Source: ZC4RG30 sp963726085 (lineage in GTDB: Bacteria > Pseudomonadota > Gammaproteobacteria > Steroidobacterales > Steroidobacteraceae). From it: a stretch of DNA of 64,000 nucleotides. The translations under genes and the position numbers were made by a program. The stretch is from the NCBI GenBank assembly GCA_963726085.1, contig CAVSAR010000002.1, positions 434,001-498,000 of the forward strand, in the 5' to 3' direction. Of this stretch, positions 41,226 through 50,699 are shown piece after piece. Positions within the stretch are counted from its first letter, which is position 1. Each line of letters opens with the position of its first letter. The notes under the pieces are model-generated. The model was given only the letters and a program-made list of their open reading frames with translations, was not told the DNA's origin and did not search any database.

Positions 41226-41567
41226 ATGGCTTCCAATCACGTTTTCAAGGTCCTGTTCGTGAACCAGGGCAAGGTTTACGAGGTGTACGCCCGCAAGGTC
41301 AGTCACGGCGGGATCCTGGGCTTCGTCGAGATCGAGGAACTGGTGTTCGGCGAGCGCGCCGGCGTGGTGCTGGACCCTTCCGAGGAACGCATCAAGGCCG
41401 AGTTCGAAGGGGTAAAACGCAGCTACCTGCCCATGCATTCTGTGCTGCGCATCGACGAAGTCAGCAAGCGCGGGGCCAGCAAGATCACCCAGTTCGAGGG
41501 CAACGTCACCCAGTTCCCGACACCCTTGTACTCGCCGTCGCCCAAAGACTCGGGGCGAAAATCCTGA
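41226..41567 (+). CDS. DUF1820 family protein
   Basis: This is a 113-residue soluble protein with the family pattern VFKVLFVNQGKVYEVYARKV, GFVEIEELVFGE and EEFEGVKRSYLPMHSVLRIDEV-type segments. DUF1820 is found in gammaproteobacteria and its function is unknown. It ends one base before the purL GTG and probably shares its transcript. Confidence 0.88.
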   Translation: MASNHVFKVLFVNQGKVYEVYARKVSHGGILGFVEIEELVFGERAGVVLDPSEERIKAEFEGVKRSYLPMHSVLRIDEVSKRGASKITQFEGNVTQFPTPLYSPSPKDSGRKS

Positions 41568-41568
41568 C

Positions 41569-44500
41569 GTGATCCTCCAGCTGCCCGGCGGCCCGGCCCA
41601 TTCGGACTTTCGACTCGCCAAACTGCTGCGCCAGGTGCAGGCCATCGAGCCGGCCGTGCAGGGGCTCACCAGCCGCTATGCGCACCTGGTCGATTGCGCG
41701 TCAGCGTTGTCCCTCACCGAAGGGCAGCGCCTGCACGCATTGCTGACCTACGGGCCACGCCACGAACCGACCGAAGCACAGGGACAGCTGCTGCTGGTGG
41801 CGCCACGACGCGGCACCACTTCGCCCTGGTCGAGCAAGGCCACCGATATCGTGCATGTCTGTGCGCTGCACCAGGTGCGCCGGGTCGAGCGCGGCATTGC
41901 CTTTCATGTCACCGCGGCCGCGCCGCTGACCGACGCGCAGCTGACCCGGCTTGCCGTCCCGTTGCACGATCGCATGATCGAGGCGGTGCTGCTGGACCGG
42001 GCGCAGGTGGCGCAATTGTTTGCCCATGACCAGCCGCAACCGGTTGCCACCGTCGGCCGCAGCGCCGCGGCCATCACCGCTGCCAATGCGTCGCTGGGCC
42101 TGGCGCTCAGCCCCGATGAGATCGAGTACCTGGCCGAGAGCTTTGCGCGGCTGGGGCGCGATCCCACCGACGTGGAGCTGATGATGTTTGCGCAGGCCAA
42201 CTCCGAGCATTGTCGCCACAAGATCTTCAATGCCAGCTTCGTCATCGATGGCGTGCCGCAGGACAAGTCGCTGTTTGCGATGATTCGCAACACCCATGCG
42301 CTGGCCCCGCAGGGCGTGCTGTCGGCGTATCGGGATAACGCGGCGGTCATGCAGGGTCACGTGGGCACGCGCTACTTCCCGGATCCGGCCACCGGGATCT
42401 ACGCCGGTCACCAGGAGCCCGTCGACATCCTGATGAAGGTCGAGACCCACAATCACCCCACGGCGATCTCGCCGTTTCCCGGGGCGGCCACCGGCTCCGG
42501 CGGCGAGATTCGCGACGAGGGAGCCACGGGCAAGGGCGCCAAGCCCAAGGCCGGCCTGGTCGGCTACTCGGTGTCACACCTGCGCATTCCGGATCTGCCG
42601 CGGGACTGGGAGCGCACCCTGGGCAAGCCCGATCGCATTGTCAGCGCGCTGGACATCATGATCGAGGGCCCGCTGGGCGCGGCGGCCTTCAACAACGAAT
42701 TCGGCCGACCCTGCATCGCCGGGTATTTCCGCTCCTTCGAACACCTTGCCGATGCCAGTCACGCACGCGGCTACCACAAGCCCATCATGATCGCCGGGGG
42801 CCTGGGCAATGTCCGTCGCATGCACGTGGACAAGGACGAATGCCCGGTGGGCGCCCACGTGGTGGTGCTGGGTGGGCCGGCCATGCTGATCGGCCTGGGT
42901 GGCGGAGCGGCTTCCTCCGTGGGCAGCGGCCAGTCCTCGTCGGACCTGGATTTCGCCTCGGTACAGCGTGGCAATCCGGAGATCCAGCGCCGCGCGCAGG
43001 AGGTCATTGATCGCTGCTGGGCGCTGGGAGACGACAATCCGGTGCACCTGATCCACGACGTGGGTGCCGGCGGACTGTCGAACGCCATTCCCGAGGCCGT
43101 CGCGCACAGTGCGCGCGGCGCGCACATCGAGTTGCGCGACATACACAATGCAGAGCCGGGGCTGACGCCGCTGGAGATCTGGTGCAACGAGGCGCAGGAG
43201 CGCTACGTGCTGGTGATCTCCGAGCGCGGGCTGGCCCGCTTCGAGGCCATTGCGCGGCGCGAACGCTGTCCGTTCGCGGTGGTGGGCAGGCTGACCGGCG
43301 ACGGGCTGCTGCAGGTCCATGATCGGCACTTTGGCAATCGACCGGTGGACATGCCCATTGACGTGCTGTTGGGCAAGCCGCCCAAGATGTCGCGCGCGGT
43401 CCAGACACTGCAGCCATCGTTGCCGGCGCTGGCATTGCCGGGGCTCGACATCACGCAGGCGGCACTGCGCGTGCTGGGGCATCCGGCAGTGGCCGACAAG
43501 ACCTTCCTCATCAGCATCGGCGATCGCACCGTCGGCGGGCAGATCAGTCGCGACCAGATGGTCGGTCCGTGGCAGGTGCCGGTGGCGGATGTCGCGGTGA
43601 CCTTGAGCGATTACCACGGTCACAGCGGTGAGGCCATGGCCATGGGCGAGCGTGCGCCGCTGGCCTTGCTCAGTTCCGCCGCCGCCGCGCGCATGGCAGT
43701 GGCCGAATCAATCACCAATATCCTGGCCGCGGACATCGCACGACTGGCCGACATCCGGCTCTCGGCCAACTGGATGGCAGCCTGCGGCGAGCCCGGTGAA
43801 GACGCGGCGCTGTATGCCGCGGTGCGCGCCGTGGGCATGGAACTGTGCCCGGCGTTGGGCATCGCGATTCCCGTGGGCAAGGATTCCCTGTCCATGAAGA
43901 CGCAGTGGCGTGACGGGACAGAGCACAAATCCGTGGTCGCGCCCGTGTCACTGGTGGTCTCGGCGTTCGCGCCGGTGCAGGACGTGCGCAGCACGCTGAC
44001 GCCGCAGCTGCGCGTGGAGTCAGGCGCCACCCGCCTGCTGTGGGTGGACCTGGGCCGCGGCAAGTGCCGGCTGGGCGGTTCGATACTGGCGCAGGTGTAC
44101 GGGCAGCTGGGCAATGAGCCGCCGGACCTGGATGCCCCGGCGTTGCTGATTGCGTTTGCCGAGGCGCTGCGTGCGGCGCGGGCCACCGAGCATGTGCTGG
44201 CATATCACGATATTTCCGATGGCGGCCTGCTGGCGACGCTGGCGGAAATGGCCTTTGCCGGGCATTGCGGCATCGAGGCGCAGTTGCCTGCCGATGGCCC
44301 CGATCTGCTGCAGCGGCTGTTTGCCGAGGAGCTGGGCGCGGTGCTGCAGGTAGCCGCCGATGACGTGCCAGCGGTGGTGGCGATATTCGCGGCCCATGGG
44401 CTGGGTGACTGCGTGCACGCCATCGGCGTGCCCACCACCAGCCTGCAGCTGCACATTGAATGCGGCGCGCAGCAGTTCCGCGCCAGTTGGGCATCGCTGC

Positions 44501-45444
44501 GCCGGGCCTGGAGCGAGACTTCGCACCAGATGCGGCTGCTGCGCGACGACCCGGCAAGTGCGCTCGAGGAGTTCGCAGCGCAGCTGGATGAGCAGGATCC
44601 GGGTCAGTCCGTGCAGCTGACCTTTGACGCCCAGCAGGACATCAGCGCGCCGTATGTAAACAGTGGTGCGCGCCCGCGCATCGCGGTGCTGCGCGAGCAG
44701 GGCGTCAACAGCCAGGTGGAAATGGCCGCGGTGCTGGACCGGGCCGGATTCGAGCCGCACGACGTGCACATGACCGATATTCTTGCCGGCCATCGCCGGC
44801 TCGACGAGTTTCGCGGCCTGGTGGCCTGCGGCGGATTTTCCTACGGCGACGTGCTGGGGGCAGGGGAGGGCTGGGCCAAGTCCATCCTGTTCCATGAGCC
44901 GACGCGCGCGCAGTTTGCGAGCTTCTTCGCCCGCCCGGAGACCTTCACGTTGGGTGTGTGCAACGGCTGCCAGATGTTGGCGGCACTGAAGTCGCTGGTG
45001 CCCGGTGCCGAACATTGGCCGCGCTTCGTTCGCAATCGCGGCGAACAGTTCGAGGGACGCTTCAGTCTGGTGGAGATCCTGCAGTCGCCGGCCGCGTTGC
45101 TCGACGGCATGGCCGGTTCCCGGCTGCCGGTTGCCGTGGCCCATGGCGAGGGCCGCGCGGAATTCGTGACCGATACGGCCGCCACGGAACTCATCGCATT
45201 GCGGCAGGTCGCATTCCGTTATGTGGATAACCTGGGCCAAGTCGCCGCAACCTATCCGGCAAATCCCAACGGCTCGCCGCAGGGCATTGCCGCGATCACC
45301 AGCGCCGACGGGCGCGTGCTGCTGACCATGCCGCACCCGGAGCGATCGTGGCGCGTGGCGCAGAATTCATGGCATCCGGCCGCCGCCGGCGAGTTCAGCG
45401 GCTGGATGCGCCTGTTCCGCAATGCACGGCGCTTTGTAAACTAG
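41569..45444 (+). CDS. purL: Phosphoribosylformylglycinamidine synthase PurL (large form)
   Basis: This is a 1291-residue single-chain FGAR amidotransferase of the gammaproteobacterial/eukaryotic large type. In order it has an N-terminal PurS-like domain, a linker (DPTDVELMMFAQANSEHCRHKIFN), two AIRS-related FGAM synthetase halves (VETHNHPTAISPFPGAATGSGGEIRDE; NWMAACGEPGEDAAL and GIAIPVGKDSLSM) and a C-terminal glutamine amidotransferase with C in GVCNGCQML and the His/Glu of MPHPERSWR. It uses glutamine and ATP for the fourth step of purine synthesis. The start is GTG at 41569. Confidence 0.96.
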   Translation: MILQLPGGPAHSDFRLAKLLRQVQAIEPAVQGLTSRYAHLVDCASALSLTEGQRLHALLTYGPRHEPTEAQGQLLLVAPRRGTTSPWSSKATDIVHVCALHQVRRVERGIAFHVTAAAPLTDAQLTRLAVPLHDRMIEAVLLDRAQVAQLFAHDQPQPVATVGRSAAAITAANASLGLALSPDEIEYLAESFARLGRDPTDVELMMFAQANSEHCRHKIFNASFVIDGVPQDKSLFAMIRNTHALAPQGVLSAYRDNAAVMQGHVGTRYFPDPATGIYAGHQEPVDILMKVETHNHPTAISPFPGAATGSGGEIRDEGATGKGAKPKAGLVGYSVSHLRIPDLPRDWERTLGKPDRIVSALDIMIEGPLGAAAFNNEFGRPCIAGYFRSFEHLADASHARGYHKPIMIAGGLGNVRRMHVDKDECPVGAHVVVLGGPAMLIGLGGGAASSVGSGQSSSDLDFASVQRGNPEIQRRAQEVIDRCWALGDDNPVHLIHDVGAGGLSNAIPEAVAHSARGAHIELRDIHNAEPGLTPLEIWCNEAQERYVLVISERGLARFEAIARRERCPFAVVGRLTGDGLLQVHDRHFGNRPVDMPIDVLLGKPPKMSRAVQTLQPSLPALALPGLDITQAALRVLGHPAVADKTFLISIGDRTVGGQISRDQMVGPWQVPVADVAVTLSDYHGHSGEAMAMGERAPLALLSSAAAARMAVAESITNILAADIARLADIRLSANWMAACGEPGEDAALYAAVRAVGMELCPALGIAIPVGKDSLSMKTQWRDGTEHKSVVAPVSLVVSAFAPVQDVRSTLTPQLRVESGATRLLWVDLGRGKCRLGGSILAQVYGQLGNEPPDLDAPALLIAFAEALRAARATEHVLAYHDISDGGLLATLAEMAFAGHCGIEAQLPADGPDLLQRLFAEELGAVLQVAADDVPAVVAIFAAHGLGDCVHAIGVPTTSLQLHIECGAQQFRASWASLRRAWSETSHQMRLLRDDPASALEEFAAQLDEQDPGQSVQLTFDAQQDISAPYVNSGARPRIAVLREQGVNSQVEMAAVLDRAGFEPHDVHMTDILAGHRRLDEFRGLVACGGFSYGDVLGAGEGWAKSILFHEPTRAQFASFFARPETFTLGVCNGCQMLAALKSLVPGAEHWPRFVRNRGEQFEGRFSLVEILQSPAALLDGMAGSRLPVAVAHGEGRAEFVTDTAATELIALRQVAFRYVDNLGQVAATYPANPNGSPQGIAAITSADGRVLLTMPHPERSWRVAQNSWHPAAAGEFSGWMRLFRNARRFVN

Positions 45445-45462
45445 ATGCCAGAGGGGGAGTCT

Positions 45463-46374
45463 GTGCGCGCAATCATGAAGAACAAGAAGCTGATCCTGCT
45501 GGTTGCCGTGGCGCTGGTAGCAGCGCTGCCGACCCTGGCCAAAGACAAGCCGTCGTACCTGGCTTCGCTGTGTCCTGACTGCGCAACGTGGAATGACCCG
45601 GTCAAGCCGTTCAAGATCTACGGCAACACCTGGTACGTGGGCATGAAGAACATCAGTGCGGTGCTGATCACGTCGGAATTCGGGGACGTGCTTATCGACG
45701 GCGGCATGCCGGAGTCGGCGGCGCAGATTGCCGCCAACATCGAGGCGCTGGGTTTCAAGGTCACCGACGTCAAGGCCATCCTCAATTCCCACACCCATGT
45801 GGATCACGCCGGCGGCATCGCGGAACTGCAGCGCCTGTCAGGCGCGCCGGCCTACGCGCGCGCCGCCTCTGCCGAAGTGCTGCGCACGGGCAAGCCGGAT
45901 AAGGGCGATCCGCAGTCCAAGGCCAAGTCCCCGCCGGTGCCGCCGGTGGCCAAGGTGTGGAACCTGTCCGACGAACAACTGCTGGGCGTCGGCAGCATTC
46001 GCCTGCGTGTGATTCCCACGCCGGGCCACACGCCGGGCGGCACGTCGTATACCTGGGAATCCTGCGAAGGGGACAAGTGCCTGAACATGGTGTTCGCGGA
46101 TAGCCTGGCGCCGGTGGCGTCGCCAGGATTCAAGTTCAGTGCCGGGGGCGACAGTGGCGCGGGCGCGGACCTGCAGCGCTCGATTGTGCGCATCGAGAAG
46201 CTGCCCTGCGACGTGCTGATCTCGGCCCATCCCAACGCCTCCGGATTCATGGAGCGCATGGCCAACCGCCCGGCCGACAATCCGCAGAGCGTCAAGGACA
46301 ACACGCAGTGCGCCAAGTACGCACAGGCCGCGCGGGACGCCCTGACCGCAAGGCTGGCCGAGGAAGCGAAATAA
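45463..46374 (+). CDS. Metallo-beta-lactamase fold hydrolase, subclass B3-like
   Basis: This is a secreted protein of about 303 residues with a signal peptide (MKNKKLILLVAVALVAALPTLA). The zinc ligands fit subclass B3: HTHVDH (H-x-H-x-DH), a later His in TPGHTPGG, and ISAHPNASG near the C-terminus. LVITSEFGDVLIDGG-type and ADSLAPV segments also match B3 enzymes such as L1 or BJP-1. It may hydrolyse beta-lactams, but B3-fold lactonases and other hydrolases exist. GTG 45463 is favoured by GGGGAG just upstream; ATG 45445 and 45475 are alternatives. It lies 18 bases after purL. Confidence 0.82.
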   Translation: MRAIMKNKKLILLVAVALVAALPTLAKDKPSYLASLCPDCATWNDPVKPFKIYGNTWYVGMKNISAVLITSEFGDVLIDGGMPESAAQIAANIEALGFKVTDVKAILNSHTHVDHAGGIAELQRLSGAPAYARAASAEVLRTGKPDKGDPQSKAKSPPVPPVAKVWNLSDEQLLGVGSIRLRVIPTPGHTPGGTSYTWESCEGDKCLNMVFADSLAPVASPGFKFSAGGDSGAGADLQRSIVRIEKLPCDVLISAHPNASGFMERMANRPADNPQSVKDNTQCAKYAQAARDALTARLAEEAK

Positions 46375-46385
46375 CGTCGACCTTG

Positions 46386-46412
46386 TCAACGATCGGGGCA
46401 CCTGATCGTTGA
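46386..46412. repeat. 9-bp perfect inverted repeat between MBL and DUF1800 genes
   Basis: TCAACGATC (46386-46394) and GATCGTTGA (46404-46412) enclose a 9-base loop, 12 bases after the metallo-beta-lactamase stop and about 45 bases before the DUF1800 start. No T-run follows, so it is not a standard terminator. It could be an operator or an mRNA stem separating the two units. Confidence 0.45.
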
Positions 46413-46456
46413 ACCTCTCGTCCACGGGGTGTAAACCTCGTCTGGAGGAGTGCCAA

Positions 46457-47878
46457 GTGACAATCATTGACGCGGCAATTGCCGCCAACCGCTTCGGGCT
46501 GGGAGCAAGGCCGGGCGAACTGGCCGGGCTGGGCGCCGACCCCCGCGGCGCCGTGTTGGCGCAGCTCAAGGGTCCCGCACCGCTGCTGGCCGACGCGCTG
46601 CCGTCGTCAAGTGAACTGCTGGCCAGGGTCATCGAACAGCGCAACGCACGGCGCGAGGGCGGCCGTGTCACGCCAGCCAGCCAGGCTGCCAGCGCCACCA
46701 ACGAGCCCGCGGCACAGTCCGTGATCGCCGTGGCCAAGGGACTGCGCGACATCTATCTGCCGGCCTACCAGGCGGATGTCACGGCAAGATTTCGTTCGGC
46801 AGTGACCAGCGAGCGCAGCTTCGTCGAGCGACTGGTGCACTTCTGGAGCAACCACTTCGCGGTGTCGGTGGACAAGCTGGTGGTGCTGGGCCTGGCCGGC
46901 ACCATGGAGCGTGAGGCCATACGCCCGCATGTGCTGGGCCGATTCTCCGACATGCTGCTGGCGGTGGAGCAGCACCCGGCCATGTTGCTGTACCTGGACA
47001 ATGCGCAGTCGGTGGGCCCGGATTCCCGGGCCGCGCAAATCGCCGGGCGCCGCGGTCGCAAGGTGGGGCTCAACGAGAACCTTGGGCGCGAAATCCTGGA
47101 GCTGCACACCCTGGGCGTGGACGCCGGCTACACGCAGGACGATGTGCACGCGCTGGCATCGATCATCACCGGCTGGTCCATCGGCGGCAACCTGGGCCGG
47201 TTGCAGGGCGGCGAACCGGGCAAGTTCTATTTTCGCGAGATCCTGCATGAGCCCGGCAAGCAGGTGCTGCTGGGCAAGACTTACCGGCAGGATGGCATCG
47301 ACCAGGGCGAGGCTGCGCTGCATGACCTGGCGGTGAGCCCGCATACCGCGCGCCACCTTGCCACCAAGCTGGCCCGACATTTCATCGCGGATGAGCCCCC
47401 CGACGCCGCGATCAACCACCTGGCGGCCGCGTTTGAGAAATCCCGCGGCGACCTGCCAACGGTGTATCGCGCATTGCTGGACATGCCTGCGGCCTGGGCC
47501 GCGCCGGCGGCCAAATTCAAGACGCCAGCGGAGTACCTCTTCTCCGCCTACCGCGCACTGGACCTGCCGGTGGGCGAAGGGCGCCGCGAGATGCAGTCCT
47601 TTGAACTGCTGGGACAGAGAAACTTCCAGCCCGGCTCGCCGGCGGGCTGGCCGGATCGCAGTGCCGACTGGGATGGTTCGGCGGCGCTGCTCAAGCGCAT
47701 CGAATGGGCACAGGGGCTGGGCCAGAAGCTGGGGGCTGACCACAGCGCCTTGCAGGTGGCCGACACCGCACTGGGACCTGCACTGCAGGCGGACACGCGC
47801 CGCTCCATCGAGCGCGCACAGGATGGGCCGCAGGCCTTGACGCTGCTGCTCTCGTCACCGGACTTCATGCGACGCTGA
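46457..47878 (+). CDS. DUF1800 domain protein
   Basis: This is a 473-residue protein spanning the whole DUF1800 family: AIAANRFGLGARPGELAGL at the start, LVHFWSNHFAVSVDK, GLNENLGREILELHTLGVDAGYTQDDV, then KTPAEYLFSAYRAL and a C-terminal LLLSSPDFMRR. Function is unknown. Such genes are nearly always followed by a DUF1501 gene, as here (10-bp gap), and are suspected to act together in periplasmic or surface processes. The GTG at 46457 is chosen because GGAGGAG lies 6 bases upstream; a longer reading to 46409 lacks a site. Confidence 0.88.
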   Translation: MTIIDAAIAANRFGLGARPGELAGLGADPRGAVLAQLKGPAPLLADALPSSSELLARVIEQRNARREGGRVTPASQAASATNEPAAQSVIAVAKGLRDIYLPAYQADVTARFRSAVTSERSFVERLVHFWSNHFAVSVDKLVVLGLAGTMEREAIRPHVLGRFSDMLLAVEQHPAMLLYLDNAQSVGPDSRAAQIAGRRGRKVGLNENLGREILELHTLGVDAGYTQDDVHALASIITGWSIGGNLGRLQGGEPGKFYFREILHEPGKQVLLGKTYRQDGIDQGEAALHDLAVSPHTARHLATKLARHFIADEPPDAAINHLAAAFEKSRGDLPTVYRALLDMPAAWAAPAAKFKTPAEYLFSAYRALDLPVGEGRREMQSFELLGQRNFQPGSPAGWPDRSADWDGSAALLKRIEWAQGLGQKLGADHSALQVADTALGPALQADTRRSIERAQDGPQALTLLLSSPDFMRR

Positions 47879-47888
47879 GGAGCAGGTC

Positions 47889-49106
47889 ATGCACAACACC
47901 CGACGCGATTTCCTTGCCCGCAGCCTTGCCACCGGCGCTGCGCTGGCGGGCGGATCATTGCTGGTATCGCGCGTGGCGCTGGCCGCGCCGGCCGCTTCCG
48001 ACGCGCGCTTCATCTTCGTGATCCTGCGCGGCGCGCTGGATGGCCTGGCCGCGGTGCCCCCGGTGGGCGATCCGGACTACACGCGATTGCGCGGCGAGCT
48101 GGCGCTGTCCAGTGGCACGTTCCGGCTCGATGACACGTTTGCCTTGCATCCCTCGCTGTCATTTCTGGCGCAGCAGTGGCAGGCAAAGCAGCTGGCCGTG
48201 GTGCACGCGGCATCCACCCCCTATCGCGAGCGCTCGCATTTTGATGCACAGGATGTCCTGGAGACCGGCTTCGCGCGTGCCCACGCCTCGCGCTCGGGCT
48301 GGCTCAACCGTGCGTTGCCGGGCCTGCCGGATTCAAAGTCAGGCTCCAACGCCGGCGTGGCGCTGGGCGCCAACGTGCCGCTGGTGATGCGCGGGGAAGT
48401 GGAGGTGGCCTCCTGGTCGCCCAACCGCATGCCTGATGTGGACGACGACACCATGCAACGGCTGGGGGATCTTTATGCTTCCGATCCGCTGCTGTCGCGG
48501 CGACTGGCCGACGCGCTGGCCGCCAAGGAAATGGCCCCCAGCGAAGCGGACATGAGTGCCGGGCAGGGTGCAGGTGCAGGTGCGGGACGCGGAGCGGGGC
48601 AGGTCACCGAGACGGCCAAGGCCACCGCCAATTTCCTGGCACAGGAGCACGGTCCGCGCGTGGCGGTGTTCGAAACCACCGGCTGGGATACGCACGCCAA
48701 CGAGGGCGCCGACAAGGGCACGCTGGCCTTGCGCCTCAAGGCACTGGATACGGGACTGTCCACCCTGCATGACGCCATGGGACCGGCCTGGCAGCACACC
48801 ACGGTGCTGGTGGCCACGGAGTTCGGGCGCACGGCGGCCATCAATGGCACGCGCGGCACCGACCACGGCACCGGCGCGGCGGCGTTCCTGCTGGGTGGCG
48901 CGGTCAAGGGCGGACGGATGATCACCAAATGGCCAGGCCTGTCGGCCCGGGCGCTGTACGAAGGGCGCGACCTGGCCCCGACCACGGACCTGCGCTCGGT
49001 GATCAAGTCAGTGCTGCGCGATCACCTGGGCGTGTCGCCGGCATTGATTGATCGGGAGGTATTCCCCGACAGCGGCGCTGCGCCTTACCTGCAGGGGTTG
49101 GTGTAG
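47889..49106 (+). CDS. DUF1501 domain protein, Tat-exported
   Basis: This is a 405-residue protein with a twin-arginine signal (TRRDFLARS, hydrophobic to about 32, ALAAPAA) and the DUF1501 core: FIFVILRGALDGLAAVPP, YRERSHFDAQDVLETG, ETTGWDTHANEG, ATEFGRT and a C-terminal DHGTGAAAFLLGG. The DHG, ATEFGRT and DTH patterns recall the alkaline-phosphatase/sulfatase superfamily, so a metal-dependent hydrolase is possible but unproven. A Gly/Ala-rich insert (SAGQGAGAGAGRGAGQ) stands at about 223-238. It forms a pair with the upstream DUF1800 gene. Confidence 0.88.
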   Translation: MHNTRRDFLARSLATGAALAGGSLLVSRVALAAPAASDARFIFVILRGALDGLAAVPPVGDPDYTRLRGELALSSGTFRLDDTFALHPSLSFLAQQWQAKQLAVVHAASTPYRERSHFDAQDVLETGFARAHASRSGWLNRALPGLPDSKSGSNAGVALGANVPLVMRGEVEVASWSPNRMPDVDDDTMQRLGDLYASDPLLSRRLADALAAKEMAPSEADMSAGQGAGAGAGRGAGQVTETAKATANFLAQEHGPRVAVFETTGWDTHANEGADKGTLALRLKALDTGLSTLHDAMGPAWQHTTVLVATEFGRTAAINGTRGTDHGTGAAAFLLGGAVKGGRMITKWPGLSARALYEGRDLAPTTDLRSVIKSVLRDHLGVSPALIDREVFPDSGAAPYLQGLV

Positions 49107-49129
49107 CCGGTGACCGGCGTGCGCGGGCT

Positions 49130-50695
49130 TCAGTGCCCGGCGCCGCCCGTGCCGATGGAGCGAAATGGCGGCTTTGCCAGCCATACCGCCGGAATCAGCG
49201 CGACGAAGAACAGCGCCAACATAAAGAAGAGGTCGTTGGCGCCCAGGGTCGCGGCCTGGGTCTGCGCCAGGTGCGAAATCTGCGTCAGTGCCGCATCCCC
49301 GGTGATGCCCTGCTGCGCCAGTTGCGTCTGGTAGTCGGCCCAGGCCACGGAATCGGGTGTCAGGGTCTCGGTCAGGCGCGCGTAATGCTGCTCGGACCGG
49401 TCGTTCCACAGGAACACGCAGGCCGCCGTGGAGATACTGCCGGAAATCGTGCGCACGAAATTCGACAGTCCCGCAGCCGAGGCCAGTTCCGCGGCCGAGA
49501 CGCCGGCCATGATGATCTGGTTCAGCGGCAGGAAGAACAGCGACAGGCCAAAGCCCATGATGAAGCGCGGCATTGCCAACTGGCCGAACGAGGCCTGCTC
49601 GTTCTGCTGTGAAAACCAAAACAGCGAGCTGCCGAGAATGACAAACGCGATGGTCGGGGCCACTCTCAGGTTGATGCGCGCGATGTTGCCGCCCAGTACC
49701 GGTGCGATGAACAGCGCGACCAGGCCAACGGGCGCCATGGCGTATCCGGCCATGGTGCTGGTGTAGCCCAGCGTGGTCTGCAGCCACAGGGGAAAGATGA
49801 TGTTGACGCCGGTGAACGTGAAGTAGGCAACGCCAATGCAGATCGTGCCGACCAGGAAGTTGCGCCGCGTGAACAGGTGCAGGTCGACGATGGGGTGCTT
49901 GTCCGTCAGTTCCCAGGGTATCAGCGTGCCGATGGCCATCACCGCGATGACGGCTGCGGCGATGATCTCGTTGGAGGAGAACCAGTCCTTCTCGTTGCCC
50001 TGGTCGAGCAGGAATTGCAGGGCGCCGACGCCGATCACCAGCAGGGCCAGGCCGATGGCGTCGATGGGCACTTTCACGCGCTGCGACTCGCGCTTGCGCA
50101 GCAGCAACCAGCTCACCGTCGCGGCGGCGATGCCGGTGGGCACATTGATATAGAACAGCCAGGGCCAGGAATAGTTGTCCGTGATGTAGCCGCCCAGCAC
50201 TGGGCCCACCACGGGCGCGACAATCACCACCATGGCCCACAGGCCCATGGCCAGCCCGCGCCGATGCACCGGATAGTTGCGCAGCAGCAGCGCCTGGGCC
50301 ACGGACATCATTGGGCCTGACACCAGGCCCTGCATCAGTCGCGCCACGATCAGCATGGGCATGGTGGTGGCCAGTCCGCAGATGGCGCTGAAGATGATGA
50401 ACAGCAGGTTGGACACCACGAAGGTGCGCACTTCGCCGTAGCGCCGGCCAATCCAGCCGGCCAGTGGCTGCACCACCGCGGCGGCCAGCATGTAGGAGCT
50501 GATGGCCCAGGTGCTCTCGGTGGGACTGACCCCCAGGCTGCCGGCAATGGCCGGCACCGAGACATTGACGATGGTCATGTCGAGGATTTCCATGAAGCTC
50601 GACACGCCGATGGCAAAGCTCAGCAGCACCAGGGCGGTGCCGCGCAGCGGCGGGAACTCCCCGGCCGGCACAACCGGTGCGGCCGCCTCGGCCAT
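49130..50695 (-). CDS. emrB: DHA2 family multidrug MFS transporter EmrB-like
   Basis: This is a 521-residue, 14-helix major facilitator: FMEILDMTIVNVSVPAIAGSL in helix 1, GWIGRRYGEVRTFV in loop 2-3, and PVVGPVLGGYITDNYSWPWLFYINVPTGI, the motif C and helix 5-6 block typical of EmrB. Fed by EmrA and an outer-membrane channel it expels toxic compounds by proton antiport. It starts 4 bases after emrA in a marR-OMF-emrA-emrB operon. The substrate is unknown. Confidence 0.93.
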   Translation of the reverse strand: MAEAAAPVVPAGEFPPLRGTALVLLSFAIGVSSFMEILDMTIVNVSVPAIAGSLGVSPTESTWAISSYMLAAAVVQPLAGWIGRRYGEVRTFVVSNLLFIIFSAICGLATTMPMLIVARLMQGLVSGPMMSVAQALLLRNYPVHRRGLAMGLWAMVVIVAPVVGPVLGGYITDNYSWPWLFYINVPTGIAAATVSWLLLRKRESQRVKVPIDAIGLALLVIGVGALQFLLDQGNEKDWFSSNEIIAAAVIAVMAIGTLIPWELTDKHPIVDLHLFTRRNFLVGTICIGVAYFTFTGVNIIFPLWLQTTLGYTSTMAGYAMAPVGLVALFIAPVLGGNIARINLRVAPTIAFVILGSSLFWFSQQNEQASFGQLAMPRFIMGFGLSLFFLPLNQIIMAGVSAAELASAAGLSNFVRTISGSISTAACVFLWNDRSEQHYARLTETLTPDSVAWADYQTQLAQQGITGDAALTQISHLAQTQAATLGANDLFFMLALFFVALIPAVWLAKPPFRSIGTGGAGH

Positions 50696-50699
50696 GGCC

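Noticed and set aside
42574..43623. 349-codon minus-strand frame inside purL
   Set aside because: purL is continuous and conserved over this region; the antisense frame has the composition of a shadow.
48556..48603. Gly/Ala-rich repeat in the DUF1501 gene as a tandem repeat array
   Set aside because: Only a few imperfect GAG-type units are present, in frame within the protein; it is better seen as a flexible loop.
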